48,427 nt of DNA from an uncultured Clostridia bacterium (GCA_927417275.1 CAKMJV010000005.1:1-48427); one strand, 5' to 3'; shown: positions 30,847 through 41,036, counted from the stretch's first letter. The notes: generated from the letters alone by a model not told the origin. Numbers and translations: made by a program.

Positions 30847-31932
30847 ATGTTACGATACTTTAATCTTCAACTGTTTTCCGAAGAGAAGACTGAACAACCC
30901 ACCTCAAAAAAAATAAAAGACGCAAGAGATAAAGGACAAATCGCTCAATCAAAAGATTTAAATGGCGAAATTTCTTTATTAGCTGTTTTCATGTCGTTTT
31001 CTTTTTTTAGTGGTTACTTTATAGACAATCTAATACTTTATTATCATTTTACGATGGATTTAGTCACTGAGACAGAACGCCTTTTTTCTACAAATGGTAT
31101 TGCACTTTTTTTTGGGGAATCCCTTTTACTTATTTTAAAATTATCATTACCCCTTTTAATGGTCGCATTGGTTTCAGGTGTATTGGTTTCATATCTTCAA
31201 GTGGGTGTACTTTTTTCGGTGGAACCGATAAAACCAAAACTTGAAAAAATCAATCCATTAAAAGGATTGAAAAACATGTTTTCTACACGTTCTTTGGTTG
31301 AAATGGTTAAGTCAGTCACAAAGGCTGTTTTGATTATATATGTAGCGGTCTCATATATTAATGACCACATAAGGGAATTGCTGATAACACTCGAATTGGA
31401 TTTGGGTTCTATCATCATGGTCATGTGGGATTTGGTTTACAACGTGGTTGTTCGATGTTCAATATTGCTATTTGTTATCGCAATTTTTGATTATGCCTAT
31501 AAAAAATGGAAAAACAACAAAGAACTTATGATGTCTAAGCAAGAAATCAAACAAGAATACAAACAAAGTGAAGGCGATCCCTTACTTAAAGCAAAAATCA
31601 AAGAAAAACAACGTGCTTTTGCAATGAGTCGCATGATGCAAGAAATTCCAAAGGCAGATGTGGTTATAACCAATCCAACACACTTTGCAGTTGCACTTCG
31701 ATATGATGTAAATTTAGGTGATGCGCCAATCGTCATCGCTAAAGGTCAAGATTTAATCGCACAAAATATAAAAAGAATTGCTGGAGAACATGCAGTTCCA
31801 GTTGTTGAAAATAAGCCACTTGCTCAAATGCTGTATAAAACGGTAGATATCGGTACGTTTATACCTGCTGACTTATACGAAGCAGTCGCTGAAGTTTTGG
31901 CATATGTTTTTTCACTTAAGAAAAATTCCTAG
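30847..31932 (+). CDS. flhB: FlhB export specificity switch protein
   Basis: 361 residues. The amphipathic start (LFSEEKTEQPTSKKIKDARD) is typical. Four membrane helices follow and then the cytoplasmic domain with the self-cleavage motif NPTH at residues 276-279. FlhB switches from hook-type to filament-type substrates after contact with FliK. The GAGGTG site is 6 bases before the ATG. The gene ends TAG, inside the AGGAGG of flhA. Confidence 0.92.
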   Translation: MLRYFNLQLFSEEKTEQPTSKKIKDARDKGQIAQSKDLNGEISLLAVFMSFSFFSGYFIDNLILYYHFTMDLVTETERLFSTNGIALFFGESLLLILKLSLPLLMVALVSGVLVSYLQVGVLFSVEPIKPKLEKINPLKGLKNMFSTRSLVEMVKSVTKAVLIIYVAVSYINDHIRELLITLELDLGSIIMVMWDLVYNVVVRCSILLFVIAIFDYAYKKWKNNKELMMSKQEIKQEYKQSEGDPLLKAKIKEKQRAFAMSRMMQEIPKADVVITNPTHFAVALRYDVNLGDAPIVIAKGQDLIAQNIKRIAGEHAVPVVENKPLAQMLYKTVDIGTFIPADLYEAVAEVLAYVFSLKKNS

Positions 31933-31943
31933 GAGGCAGAAAT

Positions 31944-33980
31944 ATGCGGTTTAGTGACGTCATAGTCGCCCTCATCGTCGTTACCATTATTCTTTTAATT
32001 ATCATACCTGTCCCACTTGGTGTTTTAGACTTTTTCTTAGCACTTAACATCTCGTTGTCATTGACTATTTTGATGTTATCGATGTTTGTAAGAGAGCCTC
32101 TAGAATTTAGTGTGTTTCCGTCGATACTGTTGATCACCACATTGTTCAGACTTGCACTTAATATCCGAACGACTATGAGTATTCTTTCAACTGCCGATGC
32201 TGGTGAAGTCATCGCTTCATTTGGTTCATTCGTAATTGGAGGAAACGCAATTGTAGGTTTTATTATATTTGTCATCATTGTAATCATCCAATTTCTAGTC
32301 ATAACAAAAGGTTCAGAGCGTGTGTCTGAAGTAGCAGCACGTTTTACACTAGATGCGATGCCTGGTAAGCAAATGGCCATAGATGCGGATTTAAACTCAG
32401 GACTAATTACAGAATCAGATGCAAAAGTAAGACGCGTTAAAATTCAAAGAGAAGCAGATTTTTATGGCGCGATGGATGGTGCGAGTAAGTTCGTTAAAGG
32501 CGATGCCATAGCAGGTATTTTAATCACGATGATTAATATTATTGCTGGTTTTTTACTGGGCGCCTTAACCATGGGGTTAACTTTTCCAGAGTCCATAGAG
32601 AGATTTACGCTGTTAACCGTTGGTGATGGATTAGTGAGTCAGTTGCCAGCACTTATGATATCTGTAGCAACGGGTATTGTTGTAACCAGAGCAGCTTCTG
32701 ATTCCAATTTAGGTACAGATGTTGTGAATCAACTTTTTGCTCAAAGTAGGGTACAATTAATCGTCGGTATCGTACTCATTTTAATCGGCGCATTTACACC
32801 GCTGCCAGATTTTCCGTTTTTAACGATAGGAGCAGCGATTTTATTTACAGGTTATTTGAAAACCAAGAGCAACAAAAAAGAAGCCGAAGCATTAGATGTG
32901 GATGAAATAGAACCCGATACCTCTAAAGATGATATGAGGCGTCCTGAAAATATTATGCCATTGCTACAAGTTGACCCGATTGAACTGGAATTCGGGTATG
33001 GCATCATACCTTTAGCTGACCCTAATCAAGGGGGAGACTTGTTTGACCGTTTGGTTATGATCAGACGCCAAATCGCACTAGAGTTGGGTTTAATCGTCCC
33101 AATTATTCGTTTAAGAGATAATATTCAACTCGATTCCAATCAGTACTTGATAAAAATCAAGGGAAATGATATGGCAAAAGGCAATATTGTGTTCGATCAT
33201 TATCTTGCCATGAGTCCTGGTTCAGTTGAAGGGGAGATTGAAGGCATAGATACGGTTGAGCCTGCTTTTGGACTACCAGCCAAATGGATAAAATCAGATA
33301 TGCGAGAGAAAGCTGAACTATTAGGTTATACGGTGGTAGATCCTTCATCCGTAATTTCTACACATTTAACAGAGGTTATTAAAAAATACAGTTATGAATT
33401 GCTAAGCAGAGAAGATGTGAAGCAACTTATTGACAATGTAAAGGAAACGAATCCATCTTTGGTTGATGAGTTGGTACCTGGTTTAATGACCATGGGTGAT
33501 ATTCAAAAAGTGCTATCAAACCTTTTGGTAGAAGGTGTTTCCATACGAAATCTCGTTTCCATCTTAGAAGCTTTGGCGGATCATGCACGTTCTACACGGG
33601 ATATCAACATATTGACTGAATATGTTCGTCAAAAATTATCAAGACAACTTACTAAAAATTATTTTCCATTTGGACAGGCAAAAGTCGTAACCTTAGAGCA
33701 ATCGCTTGAAAATATGCTTATGGAAGCGATCGATCAAAATGATAACGGCACCTATTTAGCGATTGATCCCTTAAAGACTCAATCTATTTTAGCGAGCTTA
33801 GCTGAAGCTGTGCGCAATCTTATGCAGATGGGCGAGTTACCTATCGTTGTAACAGCGCCTATTGTTCGGATCTATTTTAAAAGAATGTCTGCACAAGCAA
33901 TTCCAGATTTGATCGTTTTATCGTATAATGAGATAGAATCAGAAATAGATATACAATCTGCTGGGATGGTGAGTATTTAA
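31944..33980 (+). CDS. flhA: FlhA export gate ring protein
   Basis: 678 residues. The N-terminal half has about eight membrane helices, with the FHIPEP-family block LFRLALNIRTTMSIL and the following GSERVSEVAARFTLDAMPGK and GDAIAGILI. The C-terminal half is the four-domain cytoplasmic platform that docks chaperone-substrate pairs (from about 350). It forms the nonameric ring of the export gate. Its last base is the first base of flhF's ATG (TAATG), implying coupled synthesis. Confidence 0.93.
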   Translation: MRFSDVIVALIVVTIILLIIIPVPLGVLDFFLALNISLSLTILMLSMFVREPLEFSVFPSILLITTLFRLALNIRTTMSILSTADAGEVIASFGSFVIGGNAIVGFIIFVIIVIIQFLVITKGSERVSEVAARFTLDAMPGKQMAIDADLNSGLITESDAKVRRVKIQREADFYGAMDGASKFVKGDAIAGILITMINIIAGFLLGALTMGLTFPESIERFTLLTVGDGLVSQLPALMISVATGIVVTRAASDSNLGTDVVNQLFAQSRVQLIVGIVLILIGAFTPLPDFPFLTIGAAILFTGYLKTKSNKKEAEALDVDEIEPDTSKDDMRRPENIMPLLQVDPIELEFGYGIIPLADPNQGGDLFDRLVMIRRQIALELGLIVPIIRLRDNIQLDSNQYLIKIKGNDMAKGNIVFDHYLAMSPGSVEGEIEGIDTVEPAFGLPAKWIKSDMREKAELLGYTVVDPSSVISTHLTEVIKKYSYELLSREDVKQLIDNVKETNPSLVDELVPGLMTMGDIQKVLSNLLVEGVSIRNLVSILEALADHARSTRDINILTEYVRQKLSRQLTKNYFPFGQAKVVTLEQSLENMLMEAIDQNDNGTYLAIDPLKTQSILASLAEAVRNLMQMGELPIVVTAPIVRIYFKRMSAQAIPDLIVLSYNEIESEIDIQSAGMVSI

Positions 33981-35176
33981 TGAAAGTAAAAAGATATCTT
34001 GTAAAAGACATGAATGAAGCGATGATAAAAATCAAAAGCGAGTTAGGAATGGATGCGGTTATTCTCAATACGCGTAAAATAAAGACGGGTGGACTTTTTA
34101 AGTTTTTTAAAAAGCCACTGTTGGAAGTTGTTGCGGCGATTGATGAACCGCTTGTACGCGAGCCGGTTGTTCGTGAGCCCTTTAAACGCGAACCGATTTT
34201 ACATGAACCTGTTATACAGGAACCCATTATGCGTCAACCCATTAAGTCGAATGAACCTACCGTCTCCAAAAATGATCGGTTTTTAGAGCCATCTGGCGAG
34301 ATTTCCGAATTGAAAGAAATGGTCTCAAAGCTTATTGAAAAAGTAGACCGAATTGAAAACGCGAAACCAGAGATGATTATAGAGACTAAAACCAGTGAAA
34401 ACACTTATATAGATCTTTTAAAATCATTAGATATTCAAGAATCAATCTCAAAGAAAATTTTGGAAATCGTTCAAAGACAGATTAATATTCATGAAAAAAA
34501 TCATGAAACAATCGTAAATGCCATGAAAGTAATTGCTAGGGAATACTTAGGTGAAATTAAGACCATAGATACCGACGTATTGAAGCAACCAAATATTTAT
34601 ATGTTCTTAGGACCGACGGGTGTGGGTAAAACCACAACGCTTGCTAAAATTGCCGCCAGATTATCTTTGGTTGAGAACAAGAAAGTGGGATTAATCACTG
34701 CTGATACTTACAGAATAGCTGCAGTTGAACAACTAAAGACTTATAGTGAAATTTTAGGCATTCCACTTGAAGTCATTTATGAGGCGAGTGAACTTGCTGA
34801 CGCAATAGAAAAATTTAAAGATAAAGATTATATCTTAATTGATACTGCTGGTAGAAGTCATAAAAGTAAAGAACTTAAATCAGATTATGATGAATTGGTT
34901 CAATACTTAAACCATGTTAAAATATTCTTAGTAATGAGTATGACAACTGGTTTTAAAGACATGAAAAGCATCATAGAATCCTATGATTTTTTAAGCGATT
35001 ATCGACTTTTATTTACGAAACTGGATGAGGCAACCTCGTATGGAAATATTCTCAATTTAAAGGTCCTGACAGGAAAACCTTTGTCATACTTTACCATCGG
35101 ACAAAGTGTACCAGATGATATAGAGGCAGCGGATAAAGAACGCATTATTCAATATATTTTTGACCATCACAGATAA
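33980..35176 (+). CDS. flhF: FlhF flagellar placement GTPase
   Basis: 398 residues. The basic B domain (MKVKRYLVKDMNEAMIKIKSELGMDAVILNTRK) comes first, then a linker with a five-residue repeat of the type EP-x-x-R (DNA 34144-34256). The SRP-type NG domain follows, with the P-loop GPTGVGKTTT (about 212-221), TADTYRIAAVEQLKTY, DTAGRSHKS and TKLDEA. It pairs with FlhG to set flagellar number and position. The linker repeat is noted separately. The flhG start follows after 12 bases. Confidence 0.92.
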   Translation: MKVKRYLVKDMNEAMIKIKSELGMDAVILNTRKIKTGGLFKFFKKPLLEVVAAIDEPLVREPVVREPFKREPILHEPVIQEPIMRQPIKSNEPTVSKNDRFLEPSGEISELKEMVSKLIEKVDRIENAKPEMIIETKTSENTYIDLLKSLDIQESISKKILEIVQRQINIHEKNHETIVNAMKVIAREYLGEIKTIDTDVLKQPNIYMFLGPTGVGKTTTLAKIAARLSLVENKKVGLITADTYRIAAVEQLKTYSEILGIPLEVIYEASELADAIEKFKDKDYILIDTAGRSHKSKELKSDYDELVQYLNHVKIFLVMSMTTGFKDMKSIIESYDFLSDYRLLFTKLDEATSYGNILNLKVLTGKPLSYFTIGQSVPDDIEAADKERIIQYIFDHHR

Positions 35177-35188
35177 CGGGGGATTGAA

Positions 35189-36043
35189 ATGGACCAGGCT
35201 CAAAAATTAAGAGACATTGTCGGCGATGTTTCGTCTGAACAACTGGATGCGAGAATTATTACAGTTTCCAGCGGAAAAGGTGGCGTAGGCAAAACCAATT
35301 TCACAGTTAATCTCGGAATAGCATTGGCAAAAATGGGAAAAAAGGTAACTATTATTGATGCTGATTTGGGTTTAGCAAATGTTGATGTCATGTTTGGTAT
35401 TGTCACAAAATATAATTTGTCTAATGTTATAAAAGGGGAAATAACAGTACAGGACAGTATCGTAAAAGGTCCGTATGATATCAATATCATTTCTGGTGGG
35501 TCGGGTATAATGGACTTGATTGATTTAGAGTCAAATCAACTAGAGAAACTTATCCATTCGCTTAGTTACTTCAATACGATTTCTGATTATATACTTATTG
35601 ATACAGGTGCAGGACTCAGTAAATCGGTGTTGTCTTTTGTTGATGCAGCTTCAGATATAATCGTGGTCATTACACCAGATCCTACTTCAATAACAGATGC
35701 CTATGCGCTCATTAAAAACATCGTAAAAGATGATCAAAAGCGGATTAAACTGATCATTAATCGGGTAGATAGCAACGAAGAGGGTGATGAAGTTTTTAAT
35801 AAATTAGAACAAGCGGTTACTAAATTTTTAAGTCGTGAAATTGAGAATTTAGGATATATCTTTGAAGATGCAAATTTAAAACGCGCAGTACGTAAGCAAA
35901 TTCCATTGATGGAAGCTTATCCACGTGCAATCGCAAGTAAAGGCATAGAAAATATCGCTTATAATTTGGAAAACAATAATCGCTATGCAAAGACCAACCA
36001 TAGTTTCAAGTCATTCTTAAGCAAATTAATGAATAAAATATAG
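35189..36043 (+). CDS. flhG: FlhG (MinD-like) flagellar number ATPase
   Basis: 284 residues. The N-terminus has DQAQKLRDIV, the short peptide that stimulates FlhF GTPase in this family. The deviant Walker A SSGKGGVGKTNF (about 28-39), switch I DADLGLANVD and switch II-like DTGAG follow. The C-terminus has the amphipathic membrane-targeting helix (HSFKSFLSKLMNKI). It limits flagellar number by acting on FlhF and the C-ring. The gene ends TAG. Confidence 0.9.
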   Translation: MDQAQKLRDIVGDVSSEQLDARIITVSSGKGGVGKTNFTVNLGIALAKMGKKVTIIDADLGLANVDVMFGIVTKYNLSNVIKGEITVQDSIVKGPYDINIISGGSGIMDLIDLESNQLEKLIHSLSYFNTISDYILIDTGAGLSKSVLSFVDAASDIIVVITPDPTSITDAYALIKNIVKDDQKRIKLIINRVDSNEEGDEVFNKLEQAVTKFLSREIENLGYIFEDANLKRAVRKQIPLMEAYPRAIASKGIENIAYNLENNNRYAKTNHSFKSFLSKLMNKI

Positions 36044-36073
36044 TGCATACCTAAATAATGGTAAGGTGGTTGA

Positions 36074-36808
36074 ATGGAAGGGTTTAAGAAATATTTAAAT
36101 ATTGCCGATGAAGTCGACATTATGATCTTTTTAAGTAACAACACATCTATTACACTGTCTTCTTTCATTTATGATGTGGTTGCAGACGATGAACTTATTA
36201 TTTCCCATGCCATCAAGGAAGGCACGCTTTATCATTTCGAGAAAAGCTATGTGTACTATTTTAGGTTTTATAAAGAAAACCATGGCATGTACCTTTTTAA
36301 AGGCTTGTTAACAGAAAAACTCTTATACGATAACCTACCGAGTTTGCGCGTCAAACTAGATTCAGACATAAAGAGAATTCAACGCCGGAAGTTTTACCGC
36401 GTAAATTTACTGTCGCGTGGTCATTTTCTTTTCAAGAAGCAACTGAGTGAAGCAGAAATCACTTTGATGCGTGAGCGTATGCTTAAGAAGTATAAAAGTG
36501 ATAAAGAGTTTATCTTGGAAACTTCTATACAAGAACGTGTGGCTTTTGAAACACTTGATTTAAGTGGAGGCGGGATAAGAGTCGTTTGTCAAAACAGTTT
36601 TGAAGTAGGAGAGTTTGTTGAAGCTGAGTTTGAAATTACAGGCTCATGGGTTACATTTAAAGGCGAAGTGACGCGTATAGAAAAAAAAGAGTCGAATCGC
36701 TACGAAGTGGGTATTAAATTCTTAGAACTTGATGCCAACACACAATCAAAAATAGTTGCTTATGTGTTTGAAATTGAACGAAATTTAATTAAAAAGGGTT
36801 TGATGTGA
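36074..36808 (+). CDS. PilZ-domain cyclic-di-GMP receptor (YcgR/YpfA-like)
   Basis: 244 residues. An N-terminal YcgR-type beta domain (about 10-95) precedes a PilZ domain with the ligand motifs QRRKFYR (103-109) and DLSGGG (162-167). Both arginines and the D/N-x-S-x-x-G box are kept, so ligand binding is expected. A 40-residue charged insert lies between the two motifs. Proteins of this type slow motility by binding the motor or stator when cyclic di-GMP is high. The gene is placed between flhG and cheB and overlaps the cheB upstream region, so it is expressed with the motor. Confidence 0.85.
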   Translation: MEGFKKYLNIADEVDIMIFLSNNTSITLSSFIYDVVADDELIISHAIKEGTLYHFEKSYVYYFRFYKENHGMYLFKGLLTEKLLYDNLPSLRVKLDSDIKRIQRRKFYRVNLLSRGHFLFKKQLSEAEITLMRERMLKKYKSDKEFILETSIQERVAFETLDLSGGGIRVVCQNSFEVGEFVEAEFEITGSWVTFKGEVTRIEKKESNRYEVGIKFLELDANTQSKIVAYVFEIERNLIKKGLM

Positions 36809-37875
36809 TGAAAATAAAAGTATTGGTAGTAGATGACTCAGCATTTATGAGAAAAGTTATTTCAGATATGATTAGCAGTGATCCTTTAATGGAAGTTGTG
36901 GGCACTGCGCGTAATGGTGAAGACGCTTTGAATCTTATCGTTTCTACTAATCCAGATGTAGTGACCATGGATATAGAGATGCCTAAAATGGATGGTCTTT
37001 CTGCGCTTAAACAAATTATGGAAGTTCGACCTATTCCGGTTATAATGCTAAGTAGTTTAACAACAAAAGGAGCTACAGAGACCTTAAAGGCATTAGACTA
37101 TGGCGCTTTTGATTTTATAACAAAGCCTTCTTCACTTGTAAAAGTATCCGGACCAGAAGTAAAAGAAGAGTTACTATCCAAAATCAGAATTGCAAGTCGT
37201 GCTAAAGTAAGCAAGCCTGTGATACAGCGACAAGTTAGGCCACAGCCAGCTACATCTAGCACGGTTCGAACAACTGGAAATTTACCTCAAGGCAAAACTA
37301 AATTTAAGAAAATAATTGCTATTGGCACTTCGACTGGTGGTCCTAGAGCATTACAAGATGTAATACCATTTATACCTGGAAATATAGATGCAGGGATATT
37401 AATCGTACAGCATATGCCCCCTGGATTTACAAAATCTTTGGCTGAACGCCTCGATAGCATGAGCCAAATACACGTAAAAGAAGCAGAAGATGGCGATATC
37501 ATGCATGCAGGTGTAGCTTATTTAGCGCCTGGAGACAGTCATATAAAACTTACTAAACAAGCGGGACAATATGTGATAAAATTAGATGATGGTGAACGAG
37601 TTAGTGGACATAAACCATCAGTTGATGCTATGATGTATTCAGTAGCGGCATTAAATGATTCTAATGTTATAGGTGTTATTATGACAGGAATGGGCGCCGA
37701 TGGTGCTGATGGCTTACAAAAAGTCAAATCAAATCGTGGATATGTCATTGCACAAGACGAAGAAAGTTGTGTCGTCTTTGGTATGCCTAAGTCTACGATT
37801 AAATTAGGGGTAGTCGATAAGGTTGTCAGCCTTAACAATATTGCAAATGAAATAGTAAAAGCCATGGAGGTGTAA
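36808..37875 (+). CDS. cheB: CheB protein-glutamate methylesterase
   Basis: 355 residues from the ATG at 36808 (a GTG three bases earlier is in frame). The receiver domain has Asp55 as phosphoacceptor (TMDIEMPKMDG). After a linker comes the methylesterase domain with IGTSTGGPRAL (catalytic Ser), IVQHMPPGF (His) and MTGMGADGADG (Asp). It removes methyl groups from chemoreceptors for adaptation. No cheR is in the window. It overlaps the cheA upstream region by one base. Confidence 0.93.
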   Translation: MKIKVLVVDDSAFMRKVISDMISSDPLMEVVGTARNGEDALNLIVSTNPDVVTMDIEMPKMDGLSALKQIMEVRPIPVIMLSSLTTKGATETLKALDYGAFDFITKPSSLVKVSGPEVKEELLSKIRIASRAKVSKPVIQRQVRPQPATSSTVRTTGNLPQGKTKFKKIIAIGTSTGGPRALQDVIPFIPGNIDAGILIVQHMPPGFTKSLAERLDSMSQIHVKEAEDGDIMHAGVAYLAPGDSHIKLTKQAGQYVIKLDDGERVSGHKPSVDAMMYSVAALNDSNVIGVIMTGMGADGADGLQKVKSNRGYVIAQDEESCVVFGMPKSTIKLGVVDKVVSLNNIANEIVKAMEV

Positions 37876-37880
37876 TGCAT

Positions 37881-39953
37881 ATGGATATGAGTCAATATTT
37901 AGAAATATTCATCGATGAGTCAAAAGAACATTTACAAACAATGAACGAGATCTTACTTGTGTTAGAAGGTGACGTTGAAAATTTATCACATTTGGGTGAG
38001 ATTTTTAGAGTTGCTCACACAATTAAAGGTATGTCTGGTACAATGGGGTTCACAAAAGTAGCTGACTTAACACATAAAATGGAAAATGTGCTCGATTTGG
38101 TTCGAAATGGCGTTTTAAAAGTTGACAGTGCAATCGTTGATGTTCTATTTGAATGTTTTGATGCGTTAGAAGAGTATATTGACAATTTGGAGAAAACAGG
38201 AAAAGAAGGCGACTTAGATTCTTCTGAACTCGTTAAAAAATTAGGGGTTATAGCAGAAAGTAAAAGTGCTGCTGGTATGGGACAAAAGAAGAGCAACATA
38301 AAAGTTGAAACACCAAAGGTTGAATCTAAACCTGTGTTAGAGGATTCCGATTTCCATATTTCTTTAGATGATATTCAAAGCATGATCCATAAGGCATTTG
38401 AAATGGGTGTGAAACCCTATTTAATCAAAGTAACACTTGATCCAGGATGCATGTTAAAAGCTGCAAGATCTTTTATCGTCTTTAATACACTTGAGCGATT
38501 TGGTGAAATTCTAAAATCTTACCCACTTGCAGAAGAAATTGAAGATGAGCGATTTGAAGATTCATTTGAATTACTCTATTTTTCTAAACTCGATGAAACG
38601 TACACAAAAACAGAGTTACTTAGAATTTCTGAAGTGGCTAATGTCATCGTAAAACCGCTTGAAGATATCGAACTTTCTCTTGAAGAAAAGAAAGCAGATG
38701 TAGAAATCGATTTAGAGCATATTGAGTCAAAAGAAATAGATGTTAAAGCAAAAGATGAAAATCAAACCAAAGGCGATAAAGGCAAAACATCAAAAACCGT
38801 GCGTGTTGAAATTGGACGTTTAGATAATTTAATGAACCTTGTAAGCGAATTAATTATCATAAAGACGCGTTTAGAAGATTTAGAAACCACGAATCAAAAA
38901 TCAAATGCTTCAGGTGATAAAAACAACATGAATGAGGCAATAGAATATCTTGAACGTATTACAACCAGTTTACATGACGCTGTTATGAAAGTTAGAATGG
39001 TACCTGTTGAGAGAACATTTAATAGATTCCCGAGACTTGTACGTGATTTATCAAGAGAACTTGGTAAAAACATCAAATTGTTCATGTCTGGCGAAGAAAC
39101 AGAAGTGGATAGAACTGTTATTGATGAAATTGGTGATCCATTGATTCACTTGATTAGAAACTCACTAGATCATGGTATCGAATCACCAACAGAACGTGAG
39201 AAACTAGGCAAAGAAGAAACAGGTTTTGTGGCATTAAGAGCATATCCTGATGGAAATACAGTTGTAATTGAAGTTGAAGATGATGGTAAAGGCATTAATC
39301 CGGATGTCATTAAAAGAAAAGCGATCGAAAAGTCGATTATTTCACGTGATGAAGCGGATGGTATGAGTGATAAAGAATTAATCAATCTTTTATTTAAAGC
39401 GGGTTTCAGTACCGTGGACAAAGTAACGGATCTTTCTGGTCGTGGTGTAGGTTTGGATGTCGTTAAGTCTAAAATAGAAGCCATTAATGGTACTGTTGAA
39501 GTCGTTTCAACCATGGGTCAAGGGAGTAAATTCGTTATTCGATTGCCACTTACTTTGGCTATTATTCAAGCGTTAATGGTAAATCTCAATGAAGAGAAAT
39601 TTGCTATACCGCTTAATAATATTAAAGAAATTACGACCATTGAAACTCAAAATATTACTATGGTTCAAGATCAAGAAGTTGTACTTTATAGAAATAAAAC
39701 ACTCCCAATTATTCGCATGAAAAACGTACTTGATATCGAACATGATCATGAAGATTTGGATGAACTCATCGTTGTAATCGTTAAAAAAGGAGATGTTGAA
39801 GCGGGTTTGGTTGTGGACAGTTTAATCGGTCAACAAGAAATCGTTATCAAGTCTTTGGGTAAGTATTTAACGGGCATTAAAGCAATTGCTGGTGCTACAA
39901 TTTTGGGTAATGGCAGTGTGGCATTGATTGTTGATCCAAATCAATTATTCTAG
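37881..39953 (+). CDS. cheA: CheA chemotaxis histidine kinase
   Basis: 690 residues from ATG 37881, which gives MDMSQYLEIFIDESKEHLQ as in Bacillus; an ATG at 37875 is only 4 bases from GGAGG and less likely. Domains: Hpt/P1 with His46 (FRVAHTIKGMSG), P2 (about 160-260), P3 dimerisation (about 310-390), P4 kinase with N box LIRNSLDHGIE, G1 EVEDDGKGI, G2 GRGVGLDVV, and P5 CheW-like C-terminus. It phosphorylates CheY and CheB. The stop is TAG. Confidence 0.93.
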   Translation: MDMSQYLEIFIDESKEHLQTMNEILLVLEGDVENLSHLGEIFRVAHTIKGMSGTMGFTKVADLTHKMENVLDLVRNGVLKVDSAIVDVLFECFDALEEYIDNLEKTGKEGDLDSSELVKKLGVIAESKSAAGMGQKKSNIKVETPKVESKPVLEDSDFHISLDDIQSMIHKAFEMGVKPYLIKVTLDPGCMLKAARSFIVFNTLERFGEILKSYPLAEEIEDERFEDSFELLYFSKLDETYTKTELLRISEVANVIVKPLEDIELSLEEKKADVEIDLEHIESKEIDVKAKDENQTKGDKGKTSKTVRVEIGRLDNLMNLVSELIIIKTRLEDLETTNQKSNASGDKNNMNEAIEYLERITTSLHDAVMKVRMVPVERTFNRFPRLVRDLSRELGKNIKLFMSGEETEVDRTVIDEIGDPLIHLIRNSLDHGIESPTEREKLGKEETGFVALRAYPDGNTVVIEVEDDGKGINPDVIKRKAIEKSIISRDEADGMSDKELINLLFKAGFSTVDKVTDLSGRGVGLDVVKSKIEAINGTVEVVSTMGQGSKFVIRLPLTLAIIQALMVNLNEEKFAIPLNNIKEITTIETQNITMVQDQEVVLYRNKTLPIIRMKNVLDIEHDHEDLDELIVVIVKKGDVEAGLVVDSLIGQQEIVIKSLGKYLTGIKAIAGATILGNGSVALIVDPNQLF

Positions 39954-39968
39954 TTAGGGGTGATAAAT

Positions 39969-40406
39969 ATGAGTGAACTTAGAGAGTTTGTTACATTTCG
40001 ATTAAATCAAGAATACTATGGCATCAACATTCAAAATGTTGAAAACATTGAGAAAGTTCTTCCTATTACTAGAATCCCTCATACAATTGACTATGTCAAA
40101 GGCGTTGTTAACCTTAGAGGAATTATTGTACCGGTTGTAGATTTACGTGCGCGGTTTGGGCTCGTAAAAAAGGCAAATACGGATGAATCGAGAATCATTA
40201 TCGTTAATTTAGACGATAACAAAATTGGCATGTTGGTAGATTCTTCATCTGAAGTCCTTCAAATTACAGATGAAGACATAGATGCTTCTCCAAATGTAAA
40301 AAAAGAATTTAATAATGAGTTCGTTAAGAATATTGGCAAGAAAAACGGACGTATTATTATGCTGATCGATTTATATAAAGTGCTTAATATTGAGCATTCT
40401 GAATAG
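39969..40406 (+). CDS. cheW: CheW coupling protein
   Basis: 145 residues from ATG 39969 with AGGGGTGAT upstream; the frame's GTG at 39960 overlaps that site and is rejected. One CheW domain: EFVTFRLNQEYYGINI, ITRIPHTIDYVKGVVNLRG and IVPVVDLRARFG are the usual receptor- and CheA-binding surfaces. It links chemoreceptors to CheA. The stop is TAG, 9 bases before cheC. Confidence 0.92.
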   Translation: MSELREFVTFRLNQEYYGINIQNVENIEKVLPITRIPHTIDYVKGVVNLRGIIVPVVDLRARFGLVKKANTDESRIIIVNLDDNKIGMLVDSSSEVLQITDEDIDASPNVKKEFNNEFVKNIGKKNGRIIMLIDLYKVLNIEHSE

Positions 40407-40415
40407 GAGTATTGA

Positions 40416-41036
40416 ATGGGAATTGAATTTGATCGCATGAACAACGACATTATTATTGATGTATTACGTGAAATTGGTAATATTGGTGCTGGTAATGCTG
40501 CAACATCGCTTGCAAAAATGATTGATAAAAAAATAGATATGAAGGTTCCTGTGGTTAAACTCGTTGATTTTGACGAGGTGCCTGAAATGTTGGGTGGACC
40601 AGAGAATATTGTTTGTGGCATCTTTTTTAAGTTGGAAGGAGATATCACAGGCAGTATCATGTTTGTATTAGACCAAAAATCGGCGATTAACCTAGTGGAT
40701 TTATTAATGCCTAGAGATAATGCTGAATTTGATGAATTCACGATTTCTGCGCTCAAAGAAATCGGAAATATTTTGTCGGGATCATATATTGCATCTCTTT
40801 CAGGCCTTACAAATTTACAAATAAAAATATCCGTGCCTGCACTGGCGATTGATATGGCTGGTGCCATTTTAAGTGTGCCCGCAATTCATTTTGGACAAAT
40901 GAGTGACAATGTGCTTATTATTCAAAACGAATTTATCGAAGTCTTAGAAGCTAAAAGTGTTGATGGATACTTTTTTCTAATACCAGACTTAGATTCGTAC
41001 GAAGTATTATTAGGAAGTCTAGGAGTGACACTATGA
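40416..41036 (+). CDS. cheC: CheC CheY-P phosphatase
   Basis: 206 residues with two phosphatase motifs, LREIGNIGAGNAATSLA (Glu19, Asn22) and LKEIGNILSGSYIASLS in the second half. The paired sites are as in Bacillus and Thermotoga CheC. It hydrolyses CheY-P and is activated by CheD. AGGAG lies 7 bases before the ATG. Its end overlaps the start of cheD by 4 bases (ATGA). Confidence 0.9.
   Translation: MGIEFDRMNNDIIIDVLREIGNIGAGNAATSLAKMIDKKIDMKVPVVKLVDFDEVPEMLGGPENIVCGIFFKLEGDITGSIMFVLDQKSAINLVDLLMPRDNAEFDEFTISALKEIGNILSGSYIASLSGLTNLQIKISVPALAIDMAGAILSVPAIHFGQMSDNVLIIQNEFIEVLEAKSVDGYFFLIPDLDSYEVLLGSLGVTL

Noticed and set aside
31916..32380. Long minus-strand open frame opposite flhA (154 codons)
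   Set aside because: Shadow of a clearly coding FlhA frame; no ribosome site or recognisable protein pattern.
34144..34256. CRISPR-like periodicity
   Set aside because: The 15-base units are coding, in frame in flhF, with no spacers or cas genes.
40259..40867. Long minus-strand open frame opposite cheW/cheC (202 codons)
   Set aside because: Mirror of well-supported CheW and CheC; low-complexity Ser/Ile composition typical of antisense frames.
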